Assembly (NCBI GenBank): GCA_964511535.1
Contig: CAZEFW010000172.1
Location: 1 to 20,272 of the forward strand
Reading direction: 5' to 3'
Source: CAZCFB01 sp964511535
Lineage (GTDB): Bacteria > Myxococcota_A > Polyangia > GCA-2747355 > CAZCFB01
Length of the DNA stretch: 20,272 bases
A model generated the notes under the pieces. It saw nothing but the letters and a program-made list of their open reading frames with translations. It made no database searches and was not told the origin of the DNA. Positions 1 through 6,297 of the stretch are shown piece after piece (position 1 is the first letter of the stretch; every line of letters starts with the position of its first letter). The position numbers and the translations under genes are program-made.

Positions 1-6
1 CAACAG

Positions 7-20
7 GCCGCGAGAGCGGC
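7..20. other. Short GC hairpin with GAGA loop
   Basis: GCCGC (7-11) and GCGGC (16-20) are perfect inverted arms around a GAGA loop. The stem is only 5 bp, so chance is possible in GC-rich DNA. A GAGAG loop also appears (read on the minus strand) in the paired hairpins at 9177-9225, so these could belong to one family of small palindromic repeats. Nothing else was recognised in bases 1-62. Confidence 0.3.
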
Positions 21-62
21 ATAATCAACTGTCCACTGCTCCGGGGCAATTCCAACGGCGCC

Positions 63-138
63 ATTCCCCACTCCCCATTCCCCAATCCCCATTCAACCAT
101 TCTGGCATTCTGGCATTCTGGCATTCTGGCACTCTGGC
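63..138. repeat. Tandem heptamer/octamer array, ATTC-phased
   Basis: Four 7-bp units (ATTCCCC, ACTCCCC, ATTCCCC, AATCCCC; 63-90) are followed by one octamer ATTCAACC (91-98), four perfect ATTCTGGC octamers (99-130) and one ACTCTGGC (131-138). Units of 7 and 8 bp cannot keep a reading frame, and no gene is seen here, so this is a non-coding repeat. It abuts the hairpin at 141-192 and lies just downstream of the response regulator gene. A related octamer array is found at 17001-17056 in the same relation to another gene. Confidence 0.85.
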
Positions 139-140
139 AT

Positions 141-192
141 TCGAGATGTGACCCGCCGCGCAGCGAAGCCAGCGCGGCGGGTCACATCTCGA
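141..192 (-). terminator. 21-bp perfect hairpin over the response regulator stop codon
   Basis: Bases 141-161 and 172-192 are perfect inverted complements (21 bp) around a 10-nt loop (162-171). The right arm contains the minus-strand stop codon (182-184) and the preceding codons of the response regulator. No U-run follows on the transcript, because the array at 63-138 begins there instead. It is therefore not a textbook intrinsic terminator. It may be a U-less terminator, an mRNA 3'-end stabiliser or part of a repeat element. The structure itself is certain; the role is inferred. Confidence 0.65.
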
Positions 193-832
193 TCAGCCCT
201 GCCTTGACCGCCTTGACCGTGGCCTCAACCCGGCTCCTGACCTCCAGCTTGCGGTAGATGCGCTCCAGGTGCGCCTTGACGGCGCGGCGGGGGGTCCCCA
301 GGGCATCGGCCGCCTCGGGGTTCGTCAGCCCACGGGCCACCAGGGTGAGCACCTCCAGCTCGGCGTCGGTCAGGCCGTACCGCTCGCCGCCGCGGCCCTG
401 CTGGGCGGCCAGGTAGTTCCAGAACCGTTTGGCCAGAGACGGCTCGATGACCGTGCCGCCGGCCATCACCTCGCGGATGGCGGTCTCCAGCCGAGAAGGG
501 GCCAGGCCCTTGACCAGGTAGCCCGCCGCGCCGGTGCGGATGGCCTCGAACACCCTGTCCTGGTGAGCGAAGGAGGTGAGCACCAGGATCTCGGGCGGGG
601 CCTCCTGTTGCATCAGGGCCGCCAGCACCTGCTGCCCGTTCATGCCCGGCAGCTCGAGGTCGAGCAGCAGCAGGTCTGGCCGCAGCTGGGGCACAAGGCT
701 GCACGCCTCCTCGCCGCTCTGGGCCCAGCCGAGCACCTCGAAGTCCGCCACCTCCCCCAGCACGCGCTCGATGAGCTTGCCGTACCGGGGGTCATCCTCG
801 CAAAGCAGGATGCGCACCGGGCCAGCGGTCAC
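182..832 (-). CDS. NarL/FixJ-family response regulator (REC + LuxR HTH)
   Basis: This 216-aa cytoplasmic DNA-binding response regulator has a receiver domain at residues 6-120. Its acidic pocket is D13/D14, the phospho-acceptor is D58 (in LLLLDLELPG), and T86 and K108 are the conserved switch residues, so phosphorylation looks intact. A LuxR-type helix-turn-helix follows (about 152-213; LTDAELEVLTLVARGLTN). Start is GTG at 832, overlapping the upstream TPR gene's stop by 4 bp (GTGA), so translation is probably coupled. No sensor kinase is in the window, so the input is unknown; the co-translated membrane TPR protein is the obvious candidate partner. The stop codon lies inside a 21-bp hairpin. 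The family call is secure; the regulon is unknown. Confidence 0.95.
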   Translation of the reverse strand: MTAGPVRILLCEDDPRYGKLIERVLGEVADFEVLGWAQSGEEACSLVPQLRPDLLLLDLELPGMNGQQVLAALMQQEAPPEILVLTSFAHQDRVFEAIRTGAAGYLVKGLAPSRLETAIREVMAGGTVIEPSLAKRFWNYLAAQQGRGGERYGLTDAELEVLTLVARGLTNPEAADALGTPRRAVKAHLERIYRKLEVRSRVEATVKAVKAGLIEM

Positions 833-2019
833 GGCGACTCCTGGGCCACGGCCTGGTCGTAGGCGTACCAGCCCAGCGCCAGCCCGGCGCCGCCCAGCGC
901 CAGCAGCAGCAGGCCGAAGGCGACCCAGAGCACCGTGCGCCGCTTGCCGCCGGGCAGTGCGGGCCCGAGGACCTGAGGCAGCGCGGCGGTGGCGCCACCC
1001 TGGGCCGGCAAGCGCTCGCGGGTCGGGGCCGTGTCGGACAGCGGCTCCTCCGGCTGGGCCGGCAAGCGCTCGCGGGTCGGGGCCGTGTCGGACAGCGGCT
1101 CCTCCGGCTGGGCCGGCAAGCGCTCGCGGGTCGGCGCCGTGTCCAGCTCATCCTCGTCGGAGCGCGTGAAGGGTCTGGTGGCGGCGGTCTCGTCGAAGCC
1201 CACCTCGAGCGCCTCGGGCCCGGGCTGCGGCTCCTGGCGCGGCGGCCGCGCGGGGGGCATCGGCGGCGCCAGGGGATCGGTCAGCGGGATCTGAGGAACC
1301 CGCGGCGGCAGCGCGGGGGAGAGGGGGACCGGGCCGCTCTCGTCGTCGCCTTCCTGCCGCATGGACGCCTCCCAGTCGTTCTCGATGCTGGACCAGAGCG
1401 GGGTCTCGCGGTCCTCCTCCATGGGCAGGGTGTCCTTCAGGTCGATGACCCCTGACGCCGCATCGCTGCCCGGCGCGGCGCCGTCCGCCCCGGCCGCGGC
1501 CTGCGCCCGGGCGGAGCCGGTGGCCTTCTTGCCCTTGCCGCTGGGGCGCGTCTGTTGCTGGGGCGCCGCCCCGTCGAACTCGTCCAGCTGCTCTGCCGCG
1601 TCCCTGGCGCGCTGGAGCATCATGTCCACCAGCTCGCCCGTGTACCCCCGAGCCCGCGCGTCGAGCAGCGTCTCGATGGCCTCCCGCGGCGCGCCGCGCC
1701 TGATGCGCGCCTGGGCCAGCAGCAGGTACGCCTCCACGCCGGCGCCGCTCAGCTCGCCCGCGTCCAGCAGAGCCGCCTCGGCCCGCTCCAGCTTGCCGCT
1801 GGCCAGCAGCGCCCGGCCCAGGCTCACCTGCCCCGACGCCAGCCGCGGGTGGCGGCGCAGCCCCTCCTGGCACACCTGCACCGCCTCGTCCGGGCGCCCC
1901 GCCCGGGTCAGCGCGTCGGCGAGCCGGTGGAAGGCCCGCGAGCCGGGGTCATGCTGCATCATGGCCCGCAGCCGCGCGATCTCCTTCGCGGGGTCGGGTC
2001 TGTCTCCCTGGGCGGTCAT
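829..2019 (-). CDS. TPR protein with C-terminal membrane anchor
   Basis: This 396-aa protein starts at ATG 2019. Residues about 9-140 form TPR-like helical pairs (HRLADALTRAGRPDEAVQVC, SLGRALLASGKLERAEAALL, LLAQARIRRGAPREAIETLL), a protein-binding scaffold. A long Pro/Glu/Asp-rich disordered linker follows (about 150-355), holding an 18-aa repeat DTAPTRERLPAQPEEPLS in nearly three copies. One hydrophobic segment (about 363-387) sits at the extreme C-terminus, with no N-terminal signal, which suggests a tail-anchored inner-membrane protein whose TPR domain faces the cytoplasm. It overlaps the response regulator by 4 bp, so it may scaffold or localise it. TPR and TM calls are clear; the specific role is not known. 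Confidence 0.88.
   Translation of the reverse strand: MTAQGDRPDPAKEIARLRAMMQHDPGSRAFHRLADALTRAGRPDEAVQVCQEGLRRHPRLASGQVSLGRALLASGKLERAEAALLDAGELSGAGVEAYLLLAQARIRRGAPREAIETLLDARARGYTGELVDMMLQRARDAAEQLDEFDGAAPQQQTRPSGKGKKATGSARAQAAAGADGAAPGSDAASGVIDLKDTLPMEEDRETPLWSSIENDWEASMRQEGDDESGPVPLSPALPPRVPQIPLTDPLAPPMPPARPPRQEPQPGPEALEVGFDETAATRPFTRSDEDELDTAPTRERLPAQPEEPLSDTAPTRERLPAQPEEPLSDTAPTRERLPAQGGATAALPQVLGPALPGGKRRTVLWVAFGLLLLALGGAGLALGWYAYDQAVAQESP
1001..1143. repeat. 54-bp in-frame tandem repeat in the TPR gene
   Basis: Two identical 54-bp units (1001-1054, 1055-1108) are followed by a 35-bp partial third copy (1109-1143) that differs at one base. On the coding (minus) strand each unit encodes the 18 residues DTAPTRERLPAQPEEPLS. 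Near-perfect DNA identity implies recent slippage or duplication, so copy number probably varies between strains. Confidence 0.92.
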
Positions 2020-2043
2020 CGGTCGCCGTCGATCTTTTCACAC

Positions 2044-2063
2044 CTGTGGTTGGAGCGCCACAG
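2044..2063. promoter_or_regulatory. Inverted repeat in divergent promoter region
   Basis: CTGTGG (2044-2049) and CCACAG (2058-2063) are perfect inverted arms 8 bp apart, lying 25 bp upstream of the TPR gene start (2019) and 96 bp upstream of the divergent outer-membrane gene (2160). The position suits an operator for either gene, but 6-bp arms are weak evidence. No convincing -35/-10 pair was seen in 2020-2159. A 10-bp GC palindrome (2101-2110) is also present. Confidence 0.3.
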
Positions 2064-2159
2064 CCCCCGAAGGTGGGCTCGCGATTTTCGCAACAGTTTC
2101 GGCGCGCGCCGGGTTGGTACGGCCGTTGCTCTGTGAAAGCGCAGCAGGAGGTGAAACCG

Positions 2160-2792
2160 ATGCCCAGGATCGCTCTCGTTTTGTTGGTTCTCTCATTCGC
2201 GCCGGCCACGGCCCTGGCCCAGGAGATCCCGTGCCGGGAAGGGCCCTGCGTGCGCAAGGCCCGCCCCGGGACTCACTTCCTCGCCGAGATCAACGGCGGC
2301 GGCACGCTGCTGCGCGACGGCGGCTTCGCCGTCGACGGCCTGCTGGGGGTGGGCGGCAAGGTGCCGTGGTTGCCGCTGCGCCTGTACGCCGTGGGCGAGT
2401 TCGCCTACAGCACCAGCTACGGCCATGGCCGCGCGGGCAAGACGGGCCTCCTCTTTCGCGACGAGCGCGACTACCGGGACCTGGCCGCGGGCCTCAGGCT
2501 GTACGTGCCGCTGTTCGCAGGGCTGCGGCTGTTCGGTGACGCGCTGGTGGGCGGCAGCCACCAGTCGGTCTGGCTGGAGCGCGATGAGCTGCCCCTGCGC
2601 GAGGTGAGCGGCTGGAACATGCACGCCCACGTGGCGGCCGGCCTGCAGTACCGGCTGCTGTACCACATGTCCATCGGCGTGCGCGCCAAGGTGGCGCTCA
2701 CCGACCCGGACCTCGCCGGCCTTCACGCGGCTGTTGGCCAGCGGGTGCCGCTGCGCACTTCGCTCACCGCGGGGCTGACATGGCACTTCTAA
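2160..2792 (+). CDS. Small outer-membrane beta-barrel protein
   Basis: This 210-aa protein starts at ATG 2160. The start is fixed by a strong Shine-Dalgarno AGGAGGTG (2146-2153) and by the signal peptide that begins there (MPRIALVLLVLSFAPATALA, cleavage after A20). The frame is open further upstream to 2046, but that stretch has no signal sequence. The mature part alternates polar and hydrophobic residues in about eight strand-like segments (for example LRLYAVGEFAYS, GLRLYVPLFAGLRLFGDALV, HVAAGLQYRLLYHMSIGVRA) and ends TWHF. A C-terminal Phe is the usual recognition signal for barrel assembly. This resembles small 8-stranded barrels, but I do not recognise a named family. Its stop overlaps the next gene's start (TAATG). 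Confidence 0.75.
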   Translation: MPRIALVLLVLSFAPATALAQEIPCREGPCVRKARPGTHFLAEINGGGTLLRDGGFAVDGLLGVGGKVPWLPLRLYAVGEFAYSTSYGHGRAGKTGLLFRDERDYRDLAAGLRLYVPLFAGLRLFGDALVGGSHQSVWLERDELPLREVSGWNMHAHVAAGLQYRLLYHMSIGVRAKVALTDPDLAGLHAAVGQRVPLRTSLTAGLTWHF

Positions 2793-3841
2793 TGCGGCCG
2801 ACCATCCCGCTGGCGGCGGCGGGCCTGCTGCTGCTCTCCTGCGCCACCCCGGGCCCCGAGATGCAGGTCGAGCTGCTGCTCTACGACGAGCCGGTCCAGT
2901 GCGACGCCGCCCTCGGCAGCTGCTCCACGCTCAGCGGCCTGGCGGTGCGCTTCGAGGAGCACCGCGTACAGGGCTACATGAGCCGGGCCGCCAGCAGGTT
3001 TCGGGGCGGGGGGATGTACCTGCACTTCGAGTTCGAGCGGCCCACAGGGGCGGTGGCCGTGGTGGACCTGGACGTCCCCACCACGGGCAGCGGCGGGGCC
3101 AGCGACGTCGCCCAGCTCGTCTACAAGGAGTTCACCGACGGGCGCCGCACCTTCATGGGCCATGCGGTCTTCGGGACGGTGCAGGTGCCGGCGGATCCCG
3201 GCTGCCTGTGCCAGGACGGACGCCTGGAGCTGGTGTTCACCGACCGCGGCGCTGACGGCAAGGCGGGCACCGCCGACGACAAGGTGCGCCGGTTGAGCAT
3301 GGGCCGCTTCAGCCAGGTGCACAGCTGCCGCGGGGTCAAGGTGCTGGACATCGCGCCGGTCCGGGGGACCCTGATCACAGCGCTGGGCGACTGCCCGGTG
3401 AGCCACAGCTCGGTCCCAAAGGGGGGCAGCGGCGGCGGCGGCGGGTATGACCACTACCACGGCGAGTACGACCACGGCTGCTACGCCGCGGAGCCCGACT
3501 ATTACAACGACGACGCCGGCTGCGAGGGTGACACGGTGGACGACGACTGGGGCGCGGACGAGGGGTGCGGCGGAGATACCGTGGAGGATGACTGGGGGGA
3601 CGCCGAGGGGTGCGAGGGGGACAGCAGCGGCGGCAGCAGCGACTACGGCAGCGAGGGGTGCGAGGGGGACAGCTCCGACAGCGCCTCGGCCGATATCAGC
3701 TGCGAGGGGGACGCCCACGCGGCCACCACCCGGGCGCGCCGACGCGGCGGCTCGCGCTGGAGCGGCGCGGTGGGGTTCATGCTGCCGGTTGGCCTGGCCC
3801 TGCTCATCACCGCCCGCCGCCGGCGGCGCCGCCGGCGCTGA
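2792..3841 (+). CDS. Lipoprotein with CEGD repeats and C-terminal TM plus poly-Arg tail
   Basis: This 349-aa protein starts at ATG 2792, overlapping the barrel gene's stop (TAATG). An in-frame ATG at 2780 is the alternative. The signal peptide ends in a lipobox (LLSC, Cys17), so it is likely an outer-membrane or surface lipoprotein. A globular domain (about 22-205) of unknown family follows, then a Gly/Tyr/His segment, then five CEGD/CGGD motifs 14-16 residues apart (about residues 244-307). The end is one hydrophobic segment and eight or more consecutive Arg. A TM segment plus Arg cluster resembles C-terminal sorting tripartites such as MYXO-CTERM, but the Cys expected just before the TM is absent. 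The last 35 bp overlap comEA on the other strand. Function unknown; the barrel partner suggests a surface complex. Confidence 0.78.
   Translation: MRPTIPLAAAGLLLLSCATPGPEMQVELLLYDEPVQCDAALGSCSTLSGLAVRFEEHRVQGYMSRAASRFRGGGMYLHFEFERPTGAVAVVDLDVPTTGSGGASDVAQLVYKEFTDGRRTFMGHAVFGTVQVPADPGCLCQDGRLELVFTDRGADGKAGTADDKVRRLSMGRFSQVHSCRGVKVLDIAPVRGTLITALGDCPVSHSSVPKGGSGGGGGYDHYHGEYDHGCYAAEPDYYNDDAGCEGDTVDDDWGADEGCGGDTVEDDWGDAEGCEGDSSGGSSDYGSEGCEGDSSDSASADISCEGDAHAATTRARRRGGSRWSGAVGFMLPVGLALLITARRRRRRRR
3521..3712 (+). repeat. 15-residue CEGD repeat region
   Basis: Five Cys-containing motifs (CEGD, CGGD, CEGD, CEGD, CEGD) begin at codons starting 3521, 3566, 3611, 3659 and 3701, with spacings of 15, 15, 16 and 14 residues. 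The first two units share GDTV(D/E)DDWG. The segment is rich in Asp, Ser and Gly. It could bind divalent cations or form inter-chain disulfides; both are inferences. Confidence 0.8.
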
Positions 3842-4343
3842 TCAGCCCCTCGAGGCGACGCAGCAGCCCCGGGCCGATACCCCGGACCCGATCCAGCGCG
3901 TCCACCGTCAAAAACGGGCCGCGGCGCGACCGGTCCGCCACGATGCGGCGGGCGATGGCGGGGCCGATGCGGGGCAGGGCCTCGAGCTCCTGTTGGCTGG
4001 CCCGGTTCAGATCGATCTTCAGTCCAAGGGCCAGCCGGGTGGCCGCCGGCATCGGCAGCGGCGTGGCCGCGCAGGCAGCGTCCACCTCGACGAAGTCGCC
4101 GGCGTTTACGGCAGCCGAGGCCTCGCCGCAGCGCGAGGCTCCCGCGCGGGTCAGCAGCAGGCCCAGCGCCTCGGCGCGCCGGTGCAGGCACAGGGCGATG
4201 GGCCGGCCGTCGAGCCGGGCCACGGCCCGGGCGGGGCAGGAGGCCACGGGCTCGCCGGGCCGCGGGGGCCGCAGCCGCCAGGCCGCCAGGGCCAGCAGGG
4301 CGAGGATCAGCAACAGGGTCGCGCTCTGGTGATGTCGGGTCAT
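3807..4343 (-). CDS. comEA: ComEA-like helix-hairpin-helix DNA-binding protein
   Basis: This 178-aa protein has an N-terminal membrane segment (about residues 8-22, LLLILALLALAAW), which places the rest outside the inner membrane. A Cys-containing middle region (Cys36, 52, 72, 91) follows. The C-terminal domain holds two helix-hairpin-helix motifs (about 110-136, DLNRASQQELEALPRIGPAI, and 147-168, ALDRVRGIGPGLLRRLEGLI). In ComEA proteins this pair binds double-stranded DNA in the periplasm during natural transformation. No other competence gene is in the window, so DNA uptake is a family-based guess. It starts 39 bp after the carboxylesterase stop and may be the last gene of that operon. Its final codons overlap the convergent CEGD lipoprotein gene by 35 bp. 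Confidence 0.85.
   Translation of the reverse strand: MTRHHQSATLLLILALLALAAWRLRPPRPGEPVASCPARAVARLDGRPIALCLHRRAEALGLLLTRAGASRCGEASAAVNAGDFVEVDAACAATPLPMPAATRLALGLKIDLNRASQQELEALPRIGPAIARRIVADRSRRGPFLTVDALDRVRGIGPGLLRRLEGLISAGGAAGGGR
3818..3837. terminator. 20-bp perfect palindrome in convergent gene overlap
   Basis: Bases 3818-3837 read identically on both strands (a GC-only 20-bp palindrome) and lie within the 35-bp overlap between the CEGD lipoprotein gene (+) and comEA (-). It encodes part of the poly-Arg tail on one strand and a Gly/Ala tail on the other. A transcript hairpin here could help terminate from both sides, but no U-run follows in either direction, and repeated Arg/Gly codons alone could produce it. 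Confidence 0.4.
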
Positions 4344-4382
4344 GTACGGGTTATCGGCCCCGCGCCACGGATGTTGCGTGCT

Positions 4383-6047
4383 TTATGGGGTCAACGAGTC
4401 CCAGAAATTGCACCGGGTGAGGCGCAGGGCGGAGCCGGCCGCGATCTTGGCGTCCAGGGTCAGGTGCCGGTCGGTGGGCACGAAGTATCCGGGCCAGGTG
4501 GTGGCGCCGCCGCCGTTGGGGTCGCCGGCCAGGGCCAGGCGGGCCCAGTACCCCATCATGGCGCTGGCGAGCTTCTGCTCCGCCGCGGTGAAGGCCAGGC
4601 CCGGCGGCGGCGCGCCGAATACGAACGGGATCTCCGCGCCGTGGTAGGCCCCCAGGAAGGCATCGCCGCTGAAGCCTGGCGCGGTGTTGAAGCTGTAGAG
4701 CCAGGCCTTGCCCCCCTTGGCGGACAGGGCCCGCGCCGTCCGGCGCGCGGGGCAGACGAACACCAGGTCGCCCAGGATCGCGGCCATGGCGGCCCCGGGG
4801 GACTTGAAGGACGTGGCCGGGTAGTAGGTGAACACCCAGGTCGCGCCCAGGCCGAACATCTTGTTCACCGCGGCGGTGTACTGCGACAGGTTCATCATGT
4901 GCTTGCCCGCCGCCTTGACCAGCAGCGTGCCCTCGTCGCGGTTGGTGCCCAGCAGCACCGGCACCTTGTGAAACGAGCCGGCGCGCACCAGATCCAGCGG
5001 CTGCTTGGCCAGGGTCACCCCGTCCACGTTGGGGCCCCAGGTGACCCCGGTGGACCCGCCGGCCAGGTCCTCGTTGAGCGGCAACGCCTTCAGCAGCGCA
5101 TTGACGGACTTGCTCCGCAAGCAGGCCGGGACGCTGGCGCTGCACCCCACCGCGGCGGCCAGCTTCTTTGCCTGGGCCTCGGCCTCGGCCCGGGGCTTGA
5201 TCGTGGAGTTCTGCGGGAACTTCTGCGGGCAGGCGCCGCTCTGCATCACCGCGCGGTGAAACAGCCCGTTGCTGCCCGGCGAGGTGAGGTGCACGCACAC
5301 CGAAAACGCCCCCGCAGACTCGCCGGCGATGGTCACGTTCTTCGGGTCGCCGCCGAACGCCGAGGCGTTGAGGTGCACCCACTTGAGCAGCGCCTGCTGG
5401 TCCAGGACGCCGTCGTTGCCCGACCCCTTGCCCAGGTCGGGGTGCGCCAGGAACCCCAGCGGGCCGAGCCGGTAGTTGAAGGACACCACCACCAGCCCCT
5501 GCTTGACGGCCAGGGCGGTCCCGGGCGGCGCGATGTGCGCCACCGATGATCCCCCCGAGATGTACCCGCCGCCGTGGATCCACACCAGCACCGGGGCGGC
5601 CATGCCAGGCAGGGGCCACGGGGTCCAGACGTTGGCGGTGAGGCAGTCCTCGCTGGCGGAGAACGGGGCCGGCTTCCCCGCGGGCAGCGCTGCCCCCAGC
5701 TTGCTCGCCAGCTGCGGGCAGCCGGGCCCGAAGGCCACGGCCTGCCTCACGCCGCTCCAGCCCGGGTGGGGCGCCGGCGGGGCGAAGCGCAGCTTGCCCA
5801 GCGGCGGCGCGGCGTAGGGGATGCCGAGGTATCGCCGCGCGCCGTCCTTCACCTCGCCCCGGACCATGCCGCCGGAGGTCTTGACCACCAGCGGGTCGGC
5901 GGCGGCGTCGGGGGCGGCGTCAGCGACGGAGAGGTCGGCGCGCAGATCCGGGCCGGGCGCGGCGGCGTCCGCGGCCGTGGCGGGCTCGTCGCTACAGCCT
6001 GCGATCAGAAAGATGCAGAGGAGGAGGTGGTGGCTGCGCCCTGACAT
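4383..6047 (-). CDS. Type-B carboxylesterase lipoprotein
   Basis: This 554-aa carboxylesterase/cholinesterase-type alpha/beta hydrolase has a lipobox signal peptide (IAGC, Cys18) and an Ala/Asp-rich linker to about residue 50. The family start motif is LGIPYAAPPLGKLRFAPP (about 74-91), and EDCLTANVWTP (133-143) and the oxyanion region WIHGGGYISGG (156-166) follow. The nucleophile elbow is GESAGA with Ser244. The predicted acid is Glu372 (NRDEGT) and the predicted base is His469 (GAYHGAEIPF), so the catalytic triad is complete. It should hydrolyse carboxylic esters at the cell surface or in the periplasm; the substrate is unknown. It lies 17 bp downstream of the biotinyl-carrier gene and reads as part of the 7773-3807 operon. 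The length is normal for the family. Confidence 0.93.
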   Translation of the reverse strand: MSGRSHHLLLCIFLIAGCSDEPATAADAAAPGPDLRADLSVADAAPDAAADPLVVKTSGGMVRGEVKDGARRYLGIPYAAPPLGKLRFAPPAPHPGWSGVRQAVAFGPGCPQLASKLGAALPAGKPAPFSASEDCLTANVWTPWPLPGMAAPVLVWIHGGGYISGGSSVAHIAPPGTALAVKQGLVVVSFNYRLGPLGFLAHPDLGKGSGNDGVLDQQALLKWVHLNASAFGGDPKNVTIAGESAGAFSVCVHLTSPGSNGLFHRAVMQSGACPQKFPQNSTIKPRAEAEAQAKKLAAAVGCSASVPACLRSKSVNALLKALPLNEDLAGGSTGVTWGPNVDGVTLAKQPLDLVRAGSFHKVPVLLGTNRDEGTLLVKAAGKHMMNLSQYTAAVNKMFGLGATWVFTYYPATSFKSPGAAMAAILGDLVFVCPARRTARALSAKGGKAWLYSFNTAPGFSGDAFLGAYHGAEIPFVFGAPPPGLAFTAAEQKLASAMMGYWARLALAGDPNGGGATTWPGYFVPTDRHLTLDAKIAAGSALRLTRCNFWDSLTP

Positions 6048-6064
6048 CCTCGCCCGGGGTAGCG

Positions 6065-6292
6065 TCAGTCTTCCTCGTCGAAGATGGCGATAAGGTCCCC
6101 CTCCTTGATGGCCTGGGTCTCCTCTACCTTCACCTCCACCACGGTGCCGTCCTCGGGGGCCTCCACCGGGATCTCCATCTTCATCGACTCGAGGATCACG
6201 ATGGGGTCACCTTCCTCCAGCTCGTCGCCCGCCTTGGCCTCCACCTTCCAGACGGTCCCCGTGATGTGCGCGCGTATCTCTATGTTCGCCAT
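6065..6292 (-). CDS. Free-standing biotin/lipoyl-attachment carrier protein
   Basis: This 75-aa cytoplasmic protein consists of a single biotinyl-carrier fold. ESMKM supplies the biotin-acceptor Lys38 in its usual beta-hairpin, preceded by GDPIVILE and followed by IPVEAPEDGTVVEVKVEE. It lacks the long N-terminus of AccB, so it resembles the stand-alone small BCCP-like carriers of multi-subunit acyl-CoA carboxylases. ATG 6292 is chosen because the fold begins there. The same frame is open further upstream but only as a shadow of the MopE-motif gene. It sits 5 bp after that gene's stop and 17 bp before the carboxylesterase, with no carboxylase subunit in the window, so its partner enzyme must be encoded elsewhere. 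A chaperone or non-carboxylase use is possible. Confidence 0.9.
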   Translation of the reverse strand: MANIEIRAHITGTVWKVEAKAGDELEEGDPIVILESMKMEIPVEAPEDGTVVEVKVEETQAIKEGDLIAIFDEED

Positions 6293-6297
6293 GGCCC

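Noticed and set aside
1001..1143. Possible CRISPR array from the 54-bp repeats.
   Set aside because: The units are contiguous without spacers, are in frame and code for an 18-aa repeat.
2046..2159. An upstream extension of the beta-barrel gene.
   Set aside because: It has no signal peptide and no good ribosome site, whereas AGGAGGTG and a clean signal sequence mark 2160.
3712..3841. Canonical MYXO-CTERM sorting signal.
   Set aside because: TM plus Arg cluster fit, but the Cys expected next to the TM is absent, so only a resemblance is claimed.
3447..5549. A 700-codon open frame on the plus strand across comEA and the esterase.
   Set aside because: It is low-complexity, lacks family motifs and lies antisense to two well-supported genes. 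High GC keeps the opposite strand open.
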